Source: CAXMST01 sp963712765 (GTDB lineage Bacteria; Actinomycetota; Thermoleophilia; Solirubrobacterales; 70-9). From it: a stretch of 64,000 nt of DNA. The stretch is taken from assembly GCA_963712765.1 (NCBI GenBank), contig CAVQIX010000001.1, positions 186,001 to 250,000 of the forward strand. Direction: 5' to 3'. Position 1 is the first letter of the stretch. Every line of letters begins with the position of its first letter. Below, piece by piece: positions 56,168 through 63,423 of the stretch. Both the position numbers and the translations under genes were made by a program. The notes under the pieces were generated by a model. It was not told the origin of the DNA. It saw nothing but the letters and a program-made list of their open reading frames with translations, and did no database searches.

Positions 56168-56725
56168 CTAACCCTTCTTCATCGACAGCGAGGACTCGGC
56201 GAAGGGCTCGCCCTCCAGCGTGATCTCGACCTCGGCGGTGATCTTCTTGTTGGTCATCTTCCCCTCGTAGGAGTACTCGATGTCCGCGGTGCATGGCGAG
56301 ACGCCGGACCCGACGACCTTCTGCTTCGCAGCCTTGAACTTGAGCTTGTTCTTGCCGAAGTCGTTGCTCCAGACCGCCTTGAAGCCGTTCTTGTTCCACT
56401 TGTTGTTGCCCTTGCCCTTCTTCAGGGTCACCTCGCGAGGCTCGGGGTCGGGACACCCGAAGGCGTTGCCGCCGAGGTCGAAGACGCCGGTGAACTTCTT
56501 CTTGCCCTTCAGGGTCAGGTCCATCGTCGCGGGGCCCTTGGTGCGGAACGTCTGATTCTTCCACGTGCCCTTCCAGCTTCCAGCCACCTTCTTCGGCTTG
56601 AACTTCTTGCTCTTCGCCGCGTCGGCGCCGCCGCCACCTCCTGCCGCGGTACCGAGACCGACACCCAGAGCAACGACCAACGCAAGAGCCGTGGCCACTG
56701 CCGTCAACCGTCCGATCAAACCCAT
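56168..56725 (-). CDS. Secreted Lys-rich protein, unknown function
   Basis: The 185-residue exported protein has a signal peptide (about 1-27), a Gly-rich linker (GGGGGADAAKSKKFKPKK) and a beta-rich domain: GSWKGTWKNQTFRTKGPATMDLTLKGKKKFTGVFDLGG, FGCPDPEP, LKKGKGNNKWNKNG, VSPCTADIEYSYEGKMT. Two Cys may pair. The alternating strands suggest a lipocalin- or avidin-like barrel, but no family was recognised. AAGGAG precedes ATG 56725. It converges with modC across the hairpin. Confidence 0.65.
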   Translation of the reverse strand: MGLIGRLTAVATALALVVALGVGLGTAAGGGGGADAAKSKKFKPKKVAGSWKGTWKNQTFRTKGPATMDLTLKGKKKFTGVFDLGGNAFGCPDPEPREVTLKKGKGNNKWNKNGFKAVWSNDFGKNKLKFKAAKQKVVGSGVSPCTADIEYSYEGKMTNKKITAEVEITLEGEPFAESSLSMKKG

Positions 56726-56780
56726 TCAAAGCTCCTTCTCGTATCCCACTCCGAGCGGCGACACTATCAATCGATCCGAG

Positions 56781-57200
56781 CTATTCGCCCTGGAGCGTGG
56801 CCAGCACCCGCCGCGGCCCGCCGTGGTCGCGATGCTCACCGAGGTAGATGCCCTGCCAGGTCCCTAGCGCCAGGGCGCCGCTGGAGACCGGCAGGCTCAG
56901 CGACGGCCCGATCAGGACGGCCTTGACGTGCGCGGGCATGTCGTCGGGTCCTTCGCTGGCATGCCGCCAGCGGCCCGAGCCCTCCGGCACCACCTCGCTG
57001 AACCAGCTCTCGAGATCACCGCGGACATCGGCGCTCGCGCTCTCGTTCAAGGCCAGCGAAGCGGAGGTGTGCTGCAGGTGCAGGTGCAGCATCCCGACTC
57101 CTACCGCCGAGATCTCCGGCAACGCCGCCTCGATCTCGCCACCGACGAGGTGGAAGCCCCTCGCCCTCGCCTCGAGCAAGATCTCGCGCTGCAACCACAC
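56781..57200 (-). CDS. YjbQ/UPF0047 family protein
   Basis: The 139-residue protein has the family core GMLHLHLQHTSASLALNESASADVRGDLESWF and HASEGPDDMPAHVKAVLIGPSLSLPVSSGALALGTWQGIYLGEHRDHGG, with His residues that could bind metal. YjbQ proteins can show weak thiamine-phosphate synthase activity, but their cellular role is unsettled. GTG 57200 is chosen over GTG 57206 because a TAGCGT hexamer lies 7 bases before it. It is divergent from the SDR gene across a palindromic region. Confidence 0.85.
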   Translation of the reverse strand: MWLQREILLEARARGFHLVGGEIEAALPEISAVGVGMLHLHLQHTSASLALNESASADVRGDLESWFSEVVPEGSGRWRHASEGPDDMPAHVKAVLIGPSLSLPVSSGALALGTWQGIYLGEHRDHGGPRRVLATLQGE

Positions 57201-57207
57201 CCCCACA

Positions 57208-57255
57208 ACGCTAGCCGGACCTTCGTGATCCGGCTAGCCGGATCCGGCGTATTAG
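57208..57255. promoter_or_regulatory. Divergent leaderless promoters flanking a palindrome
   Basis: TAGCGT on the minus strand (57208-57213) lies 7 bases before GTG 57200, and TATTAG on the plus strand (57250-57255) lies 6 bases before GTG 57262. Between them lies a perfect palindrome. Confidence 0.5.
57227..57244. repeat. Perfect 18-bp palindrome in divergent promoter region
   Basis: GATCCGGCTAGCCGGATC reads the same on both strands. The related inverted pair CTAGCCGGA (57211-57219) and TCCGGCTAG (57229-57237) overlaps it. Placement between two start sites suggests an operator; a hairpin in RNA is the alternative. Confidence 0.55.
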
Positions 57256-57261
57256 TTGGTG

Positions 57262-57960
57262 GTGGACCTGAGTGGATCGGCAATCCTCGTCGCGGGCGCA
57301 ACCGGAGAACTCGGTTGGCGGCTCTCGCGCGCCCTTAAAGAAGCCGGAGCCCACGTCGTTCCGGCCGGCCGGAACGAGGAGCGCCTGGCCGACCTCGCCA
57401 CCGAGCTCGGAGCGAGCCCGGTGGCACTGGACATCACCGATCCCGGATCCTGCTCGAATGCGGTCGAAGCGGCGATCGAGCAGCTCGGGCGCCTGGACGG
57501 GATCGTCCTGGCGACCGGCGTCGTGGCCTTCGGACGCAGCGGCGAGCTCCCCCGCGACAGCGAGCGGGAGCTCGTGATCGCCAACGCGATCGGGCCGATC
57601 GACCTGATCGCGACGGCCCTCCCGCGGCTGGAGCAGGGCGGGGCCGTGGTGGCCCTCAGCGCGGTCGTCGCCGACTATCCGACCGCAGGGATGGCCGCCT
57701 ACTCCGCCTCGAAGGCGGCTCTGTCTTCGTACCTGACGGCAATCCGGCGCGAGCGTCGCAAGGAGCTCGACGTCGTCCTCGACGTCCGCCCCGGTCACAT
57801 GGAAACCGGCTTCTCCGATCGCGCGCTGGCCGGGGAGGCGCCGAAGCTCCCTTCCCCTCGCGACGAGGGCGAGTTGATCGACCTGATCGTCGAGGCGATC
57901 GAGGCCGGCGACAAGGAGATCAGCTACGACCCCAGGACCCGCGAACTCACTCGCGGCTAG
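57262..57960 (+). CDS. Short-chain dehydrogenase/reductase
   Basis: The 232-residue SDR has ILVAGATGELGWRLSRAL (cofactor loop), LATGVVAFG, the catalytic Ser in VVALSAVVADYP and YSASKAALSSYL (Tyr-x3-Lys). PAGRNEERL at the end of strand 2 suggests NADP(H) because of the basic residue. TTG 57256, GTG 57259 and GTG 57262 are possible starts; 57262 is preferred because TATTAG lies 6 bases before it. The next gene begins 6 bases after the stop. Confidence 0.87.
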   Translation: MDLSGSAILVAGATGELGWRLSRALKEAGAHVVPAGRNEERLADLATELGASPVALDITDPGSCSNAVEAAIEQLGRLDGIVLATGVVAFGRSGELPRDSERELVIANAIGPIDLIATALPRLEQGGAVVALSAVVADYPTAGMAAYSASKAALSSYLTAIRRERRKELDVVLDVRPGHMETGFSDRALAGEAPKLPSPRDEGELIDLIVEAIEAGDKEISYDPRTRELTRG

Positions 57961-57966
57961 CCCACC

Positions 57967-58395
57967 TTGAGCGCCCTCCTCCTCGCCTGCGCCGCCTCGG
58001 CGTTGCTGATGACCGGTACAGCCTGGTTCGTCCAGGTCGTCCACTACCCGCTCTTCGCCGAGGTCGGCTCCGATCGGTTCCCCGCCTACCACGAGGCGCA
58101 CTCGCGGCTGACCACGCGGGTCGTGATCGTCCCCATGGTCGTCGAGCTCTCGACCGCTCTGCTGATGTTGTTCGATCCGCCGGCCGGTGAGACGCTGCTG
58201 ACCGCGATCGGCGCCGTCCTGGCCGTCGCAGCCTGGGCGCTCACCTTCCTCGCCGCGGTCCCGGCGCACCGCGAGCTCGGAGCCGGGCTCGCCAAAGCTC
58301 CGCTGCGGCGACTCCTGCGGGCGAACCTGATCAGAACCTGGGTGTGGGCCCTGCACTCGGGAGTGTGCCTGGCGCTGATCGCGGCCTCGGCCTGA
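57967..58395 (+). CDS. Membrane protein, anthrone-oxygenase-like (DUF1772 type)
   Basis: The 142-residue product has four membrane helices. TGTAWFVQVVHYPLFAEVGSDRFPAYHEAHSRL resembles the DUF1772 pattern, with two His possibly at the membrane face. Function is unknown. The TTG start at 57967 is 6 bases after the SDR stop, so the two are probably co-transcribed. Its last 65 bases overlap the 3' end of the opposing glycosyltransferase gene. Confidence 0.7.
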   Translation: MSALLLACAASALLMTGTAWFVQVVHYPLFAEVGSDRFPAYHEAHSRLTTRVVIVPMVVELSTALLMLFDPPAGETLLTAIGAVLAVAAWALTFLAAVPAHRELGAGLAKAPLRRLLRANLIRTWVWALHSGVCLALIAASA

Positions 58396-59644
58396 GACCG
58401 AAAAGCCGCAGCGACCGGAGGTCCGGGACCGCTGCCGGCGCCGGTCGACCGAGCAGCCGCTCGTAGAGCGCGAGCAACCGGGGCGCCTGTCGCTCCCAGT
58501 TGAGCTCGGTGAGGACCGCGCGACGGCCGTTCTCCCCTAGCTTCGCCGCCCACTCGGGGGACGCCAGCAGCCTCTCCACGGCGCCGGCGACCGCGGCGGG
58601 ATCATCGACGTCAGCGGCGACTCCGCAGCCGTAGCGTTCGACGATGTCGCGCCAGCGCGGGGCGTCGGGGATGACGACCGGGAGTCCCGCCGCCATGTAC
58701 TCGAAGAGCTTGTTCATCCTCCAGCCCTCGGCGCCGTTCAGGCGGGGGGGCTCGGTCGTGATCCCGATCGTCGCCCTCGAGAGCTGGGCCAGAGCATCCT
58801 TGCGAGGCACCCGAGGAACCAGCTCGATCCGATCGGCCCAGGGTCGCTCGGCGACCATCTCCGCCAGCGTCGGCGGCCTCAGCTCGCCCACCAGACGGAG
58901 CCGGGCTCCGTGCTCGCGGGAGAGATGCCCAGGTATCTCGATCATCGACTCGAAGCCACGATCGAGCTTCATCCCACCGAGATAGAGGATCACCGGAGGG
59001 TCCTCGGGGGATCGCCCGATCGGGTCCGCGAACTCGCGCAGCAATGGGAAGTTGTTGACCGTGATCGTGCGATCGGACGGGAAGCGGGCGGCGAGTGCGT
59101 CGGAGGCGCAGACGAAACCGTCGAACGATCTCCGGGCCGCCTCCTCGAGCAAGCGGAACGCCGCCACCTTGACCTCGCGACGCAGCGGGCGCCGGGCGAG
59201 CCTGGCCCGCGCCTTGTCCATGTAGTGCTCGTGGACGTCGTAGATCACCCGGGCCCCGCGGCGCTTGAGCTCGAGCCCAAGGGGGATCAGATGAGGGTCG
59301 TGCAGGTGATAGAGGTCGGCGTCGAGCGCCCGTGCCTCCCGCCGCGAGTTGAGCTGGCGATGGGGCTGGCGGCGCAGCGGCGGCCGCCGGGGGTCGGCGG
59401 AGATCGGGTGCAGGCTGAAACCATCGACGTCGCCTGGGCCGACGCCTCCGGTGAGGAGATGGACCTCGTATCCGGCCTCGGCGAGCGTCCGACACTGCTT
59501 GTGGTGGATACGGGTGTCGAACGGGGTGTGTATGACGCTGACGTGGACCACCCGCGCCGGCCCGCCATGCCCCGGCGAATCGCCTGCGACCGGGGCCGGC
59601 CCCGCCCCATCAACCCCGAACGGCTCGTCTGCCTGAAGTGCCAT
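58331..59644 (-). CDS. Glycosyltransferase family 4
   Basis: The 437-residue GT-B enzyme has VVHVSVIHTPFDTRIHHKQCRTLAEAGYEVHLLTGG, LYHLHDPHLIPLGLELKRRGARVIYDVHEHY and VILYLGGMKLDRGFESMIE. The donor site is LNGAEGWRMNKLFEYMAAGLPVVIPD (the E-x7-E type motif near NKLFEYM). It transfers a sugar from NDP-sugar in a surface-glycan pathway. The C-terminal ~35 residues overlap the opposing membrane-protein gene. TAATCT lies 12 bases before ATG 59644. It is divergent from the exporter at 59674. Confidence 0.88.
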   Translation of the reverse strand: MALQADEPFGVDGAGPAPVAGDSPGHGGPARVVHVSVIHTPFDTRIHHKQCRTLAEAGYEVHLLTGGVGPGDVDGFSLHPISADPRRPPLRRQPHRQLNSRREARALDADLYHLHDPHLIPLGLELKRRGARVIYDVHEHYMDKARARLARRPLRREVKVAAFRLLEEAARRSFDGFVCASDALAARFPSDRTITVNNFPLLREFADPIGRSPEDPPVILYLGGMKLDRGFESMIEIPGHLSREHGARLRLVGELRPPTLAEMVAERPWADRIELVPRVPRKDALAQLSRATIGITTEPPRLNGAEGWRMNKLFEYMAAGLPVVIPDAPRWRDIVERYGCGVAADVDDPAAVAGAVERLLASPEWAAKLGENGRRAVLTELNWERQAPRLLALYERLLGRPAPAAVPDLRSLRLFGLRPRPRSAPGTLPSAGPTPRF

Positions 59645-59656
59645 CGAACCGCGTTG

Positions 59657-59666
59657 AGATTACGGT
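59657..59666. promoter_or_regulatory. Overlapping divergent -10 elements
   Basis: TAATCT on the minus strand (59657-59662) and TACGGT on the plus strand (59661-59666) share two bases. They serve the glycosyltransferase at 59644 (12 bases) and the exporter at 59674 (7 bases). Confidence 0.5.
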
Positions 59667-59673
59667 ACGGACG

Positions 59674-61353
59674 ATGGAAGTCGCGACCTCAGAGTCGGAG
59701 CGGGGGAGCCTGGAGGCCGCGGGGAGCTCCGCGATCGTCGTTCGCGAGCTGCGCAAGGCCTTCCCGGTGCGGGGCAAGGAGAGCGGCTCGCTCCGCGATC
59801 AGGTACTCCATCACGGTCGCTCCAGCAGCCCGGGACAAGTCGAGGCCCTGCGCGGAATAGACCTCCGTATCGAGGCCGGCGAGGCCGTCGGGATCGTCGG
59901 TCGCAACGGCAGCGGCAAGACAACCCTGCTCCGCTGCATCGCGGGGATCTACAGACCCGACAGCGGCTCGGTCGAGGTCAACGGGCAGGTGTCGCCGTTC
60001 ATCCAGCTCGGGCCGGCTTTCGACGCGGAACTGACCTCGACCGAGAACGCCGTTCTCACCGCGGTCGCGCTCGGGGTCCCGATCCGCGTCGCCAAGCGGC
60101 ATGCCGCCGGGATCGTCGAGGGCGCCGGCCTCGAGGGCTTCGCCGGCCACCAGCTCAAGAACCTCTCCTCGGGGATGGCGGCCCGGCTTGCGTTCACGGC
60201 CACCAACACCGTGATGGCGGACATCCTCCTCTTCGACGAGGTCTTCTCGGTCGGCGACCGGGCGTTCCGAAAGCGGTGCGAGGCCCGGTTCGAGACCCTC
60301 AAGGACTCCGGCCACACCGTGGTCCTGGTCAGCCACGACCTCGGGGTGATCCGTGAGCACTGCGACCGCGCGATCCTGCTCGACCGGGGAGAGCTGATCG
60401 CGGAGGGCGATCCCGACGAGGTCGCCGACGCCTACGCCGAGGCCTCCGATCGCGCCCCGACGGCCATCGGCGCCGTCGCACAGGCGGCCGGCGAGGTGGT
60501 GCTCGAGCCGTCGGAGGAAATGCCCGCCGTCGATCTGCCGAGCATCGAGCTCGACCGGGTCAGGTCCGGGTCCGGACGGGCGGCGGCGGTCGCCTGGTCG
60601 CTGGCGATCTCGAGGTTCCGCCGTCGCTACCTCGACTCCGTGCTCGGCTACGCCTGGGCGATCCTCCGTCCGCTCGCCTTCTTCGGGGTCCTCTACGTCG
60701 TGTTCACCCAGATCGGTCGCTTCGACCAGGGCGTCAACGACTACGGCCTATACCTGCTGATGAGCATCGTGTTCTGGGTGATGTTCGCCGAGTCCACCTC
60801 GACGGCGCTGGGGAGCATGGTCCGCAGCGGGCCGCTGCTCCGCTCGGTACCCCTGCCGGCGATCGTGATCCCGCTCTCCGTGGTGATCTCATCGCTGCTC
60901 GACCTGGCGATGAACCTGATCGCGGTCGCCGCCTTCTTCGCCCTGGCCGGCATCGAGCCGCGTCTGAGCTGGCTGGAGCTCCCACTGATCGTTGCCTTGA
61001 TAACCGGCTTCGCCGTCGGCGTCTCACTGCTGCTCTCGAGCCTGTATCTGCGCCTGCGTGACGTCGATCAGGTCTGGACGATCCTCCGCCAGGCGCTGTT
61101 CTACGGCTCGCCGATCTTCTATGTCGCTGCGATCTACCCCGAGTCGGTGCGCACGGCCCTGACCGCGCTGCCGCTCGCCTCGGCGTTCACCCAGGCTCGC
61201 CACGCCCTGCTGGACCCCACGGCGCCGTCGCTCTCGGAGTCGCTCGGCGGCGACGCCTTGGTCCTGATCCCGATCGGGATCACCCTGATCACACTGGCGC
61301 TCGGGATAGCGGCCGCCCTCCACGCCGGCCGCACGGCTGCCGAGCACGCCTGA
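59674..61353 (+). CDS. Fused polysaccharide ABC exporter (Wzt-like ATPase + Wzm-like permease)
   Basis: The 559-residue protein has an ATPase domain first: LRKAFPVRG, a loop after LRDQVLHHG typical of Wzt/TagH, Walker A GRNGSGKTT, signature LSSGMAARL, Walker B DILLFDEVFSVGD and H-loop LVSHDLGVI. Residues about 305-559 form an ABC-2 permease (FRRRYLDSVLGYAWAILRPLAFFGVLYVVFTQIG, six helices). Normally these are separate Wzt and Wzm proteins; here they are one chain. It likely exports an undecaprenyl-linked or teichoic-type glycan made by the neighbouring transferases. ATG 59674 is set by TACGGT 7 bases upstream. Confidence 0.9.
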   Translation: MEVATSESERGSLEAAGSSAIVVRELRKAFPVRGKESGSLRDQVLHHGRSSSPGQVEALRGIDLRIEAGEAVGIVGRNGSGKTTLLRCIAGIYRPDSGSVEVNGQVSPFIQLGPAFDAELTSTENAVLTAVALGVPIRVAKRHAAGIVEGAGLEGFAGHQLKNLSSGMAARLAFTATNTVMADILLFDEVFSVGDRAFRKRCEARFETLKDSGHTVVLVSHDLGVIREHCDRAILLDRGELIAEGDPDEVADAYAEASDRAPTAIGAVAQAAGEVVLEPSEEMPAVDLPSIELDRVRSGSGRAAAVAWSLAISRFRRRYLDSVLGYAWAILRPLAFFGVLYVVFTQIGRFDQGVNDYGLYLLMSIVFWVMFAESTSTALGSMVRSGPLLRSVPLPAIVIPLSVVISSLLDLAMNLIAVAAFFALAGIEPRLSWLELPLIVALITGFAVGVSLLLSSLYLRLRDVDQVWTILRQALFYGSPIFYVAAIYPESVRTALTALPLASAFTQARHALLDPTAPSLSESLGGDALVLIPIGITLITLALGIAAALHAGRTAAEHA

Positions 61354-61372
61354 GTCGCCCCAGCCGGGGAGA

Positions 61373-62275
61373 TCAGCGCTCGACGGCGTGCGGAGGAGGG
61401 CGCTCGATCAGCGAGCCGATGCCCATGCCGAGTCGCTTGCCGGAAGCGAAAGCGGCGGAGGCGAGCGAGCGCCTGCGATCGGGGCCGCTCAGCGCTCCGC
61501 GAAGATCTTCGGCAATCGTCGAGAGCGCGGGCGGGCGGAGGCGACCATGCCCGTAGCTGTCGAGCAGGGCTCGATGCTTGCGCTCGATCCGGCGGCCGTA
61601 GCGACCGTGCCGGTATCCCTGCCGGAGCAGGCCCGTGAGCGTGCGCTCATTGCGGTGGCGGATCACGGCACCCGGGACATACACCAGGCGCAGGCCGGCC
61701 GAGACCGCACGGTAGGAGAGGTCGGTGTCCTGCCCGCGAAGCATCTCCTCGTCGAATCCACCGAGATCGAGCAGCACCTGGCGGCGGGAGGCCCAGTTCG
61801 AGGTGACCGCGTACGGGGGCCGGTAGACCTCGATCGCCATCCGCGTGTCGTGGATCGACTCACCGAGGCGCTCGGCCGCGCCCGAGGGCTCGAGCGCGAG
61901 AACCTCCCCGCAGGCGATGCCCACCCCGGGGTCCGAGAGCGGCTCGACCATCAATCGCAGCCAGGCCGGCTCGGCGACGCAATCGGCGTCGGTGAAGGCG
62001 ACGATCTCGCCCGCGGCCGCCCTGGTGCCGGCGTTACGGGCCGCCGCCGAGCCCGGGCGGCGTTCGCTCAAGAGAGTCACCTCGCCGTCACGTTCCGCCA
62101 CCCGCCGTGGAGTGTCGTCGCTGGAGCCGTTGTCGACAACGATCAGCTCGAGCCGGTCCCGCGGGTAGTCGAGCCCCTCGAGCGAGTCCAGGCAGCGGTC
62201 GATCGTCGCCGCCGCGTTGCGCGCGGCGACGACCACCGAGGCGATCGGCTGTCGGCTCCCGGATCCGGCGCTCAA
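61373..62275 (-). CDS. Glycosyltransferase family 2
   Basis: The 300-residue GT-A enzyme has ASVVVAARNAAATIDRCLDSLEGLDYPRDRLELIVVDNGSSDDT, then RNAGTRAAAGEIVAFTDADCVAEP (DxD-type metal motif DAD) and LLDLGGFDEEMLRGQDTDLSYRA (catalytic base region). It adds one sugar to a glycan or lipid acceptor in the cytoplasm. TTG 62275 overlaps the TGA of the next upstream gene (TTGA), so translation is coupled. Confidence 0.9.
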   Translation of the reverse strand: MSAGSGSRQPIASVVVAARNAAATIDRCLDSLEGLDYPRDRLELIVVDNGSSDDTPRRVAERDGEVTLLSERRPGSAAARNAGTRAAAGEIVAFTDADCVAEPAWLRLMVEPLSDPGVGIACGEVLALEPSGAAERLGESIHDTRMAIEVYRPPYAVTSNWASRRQVLLDLGGFDEEMLRGQDTDLSYRAVSAGLRLVYVPGAVIRHRNERTLTGLLRQGYRHGRYGRRIERKHRALLDSYGHGRLRPPALSTIAEDLRGALSGPDRRRSLASAAFASGKRLGMGIGSLIERPPPHAVER

Positions 62276-63423
62276 CCGGGCTCCAGAACGCGGCGATAGA
62301 GCGCGTCGAGCTCGACCGCCAGCGCGGACGGGCCGAGCGCCGGAGGGATCTCCGGCTCGGCGCGAGCGTCGACCGGCTCGGCGCCGGCGGCGCGACGCCC
62401 GGCCAACTCGGCGAGCGCGTCCGCGATCGCGCCAACGTCACCGGGCGGGATCGCGAGGACCTCCTCCCCCGATCCGCTGCCCCGCGCGGAGGTCGTCACC
62501 AGCGGGATCCGCTGCGCCCGGGCGGCCAGCTCGATCGGGGAGGCCACCGGGGCGATCGCGGGCTGCAGGACGACGTCGGCGGATTCGAGCTCGGCACGAA
62601 GCCTGTTGGTCGAGATCTCTCCGAGCGCACGGAACCGATCGGTGACCCCCAGCGACGCGGCTGCGAAGAGGACCGAGTCGGTGTTGGCGCCGACTCCCGC
62701 CAGCCGGTACTGCACCGGTATCCGCCGCGAGGCCAGCTCCGCGACCGCGGCGACGGCGTGCTCGTGGCCGAGGCTCCAGCTCACGGGGCCGGCGCTGAGT
62801 ACCCGCAGCGGCCAATCGGGCCTCGAGCCCGCCCGGCTCACCCGCAGCGCGGTCGGAGCCGCCGCCACCGCCGCGCGGGGCATCGACTCCGGCAGGCCCG
62901 CCGCCAGCGCGGGCTCGAGGAGGCCCGGATCGGCGAGATGGACCGCGTCCGCCGCCGCCCAGATCGCGGCCCAGGCGTCCTCCCCGGGCCATTCGGCGAG
63001 CTCAGGACCTGCCACGGTGACCACGGTCGGGCAGATGTGGGCAGCGACGAGCCGGCGCCGGCGAGCGAGCCCGGCGGGCACGACGTGGAGGACCTGAGGT
63101 CTCGAGGAGACGATCCTGCTCTCGAGCCAGCGGCTGGCCCGGCGGTGCGGTCGATCGCCCGCACCCGTCACCGAACGTGCGGCCCCGGCGGCCCGGAGCC
63201 TTGCCTCGGCCCGGCGCCCGGCGGCCGCCAGACTGCGGCGCCGACTCGTGTGCCCGAAGAATCCGTCGGAGCCCCGCAGCGAGGGAAAGGACCCGGCGGC
63301 CGGGCGCTCCGAGTCCCAGTACAGCTGCGGATTCCAACCGGCCCCTCGCAGCTCCTCCAGGGTCTCACCGAGCAGTGCCCGGGCTCCGGGGCCGACGTCG
63401 GCGGCGAGGACGGCGAGCCTCAT
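62272..63423 (-). CDS. GT4-like glycosyltransferase
   Basis: The 383-residue GT-B protein has RLAVLAADVGPGARALLGETLEELRGAGW, VLHVVPAGLARRRRLVAAHICPTVVTVAGPELAEWPGE, LRVLSAGPVSWSLGHEHAVAAVAELASRRIPVQYRLAGVG and, at the donor site, SADVVLQPAIAPVASPIELAARAQRIPLVTTSARGS. The usual E-x7-E motif is weak, so it is a divergent GT4 member. ATG 63423 overlaps the upstream stop (ATGA). It is within the surface-glycan block. Confidence 0.8.
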   Translation of the reverse strand: MRLAVLAADVGPGARALLGETLEELRGAGWNPQLYWDSERPAAGSFPSLRGSDGFFGHTSRRRSLAAAGRRAEARLRAAGAARSVTGAGDRPHRRASRWLESRIVSSRPQVLHVVPAGLARRRRLVAAHICPTVVTVAGPELAEWPGEDAWAAIWAAADAVHLADPGLLEPALAAGLPESMPRAAVAAAPTALRVSRAGSRPDWPLRVLSAGPVSWSLGHEHAVAAVAELASRRIPVQYRLAGVGANTDSVLFAAASLGVTDRFRALGEISTNRLRAELESADVVLQPAIAPVASPIELAARAQRIPLVTTSARGSGSGEEVLAIPPGDVGAIADALAELAGRRAAGAEPVDARAEPEIPPALGPSALAVELDALYRRVLEPG

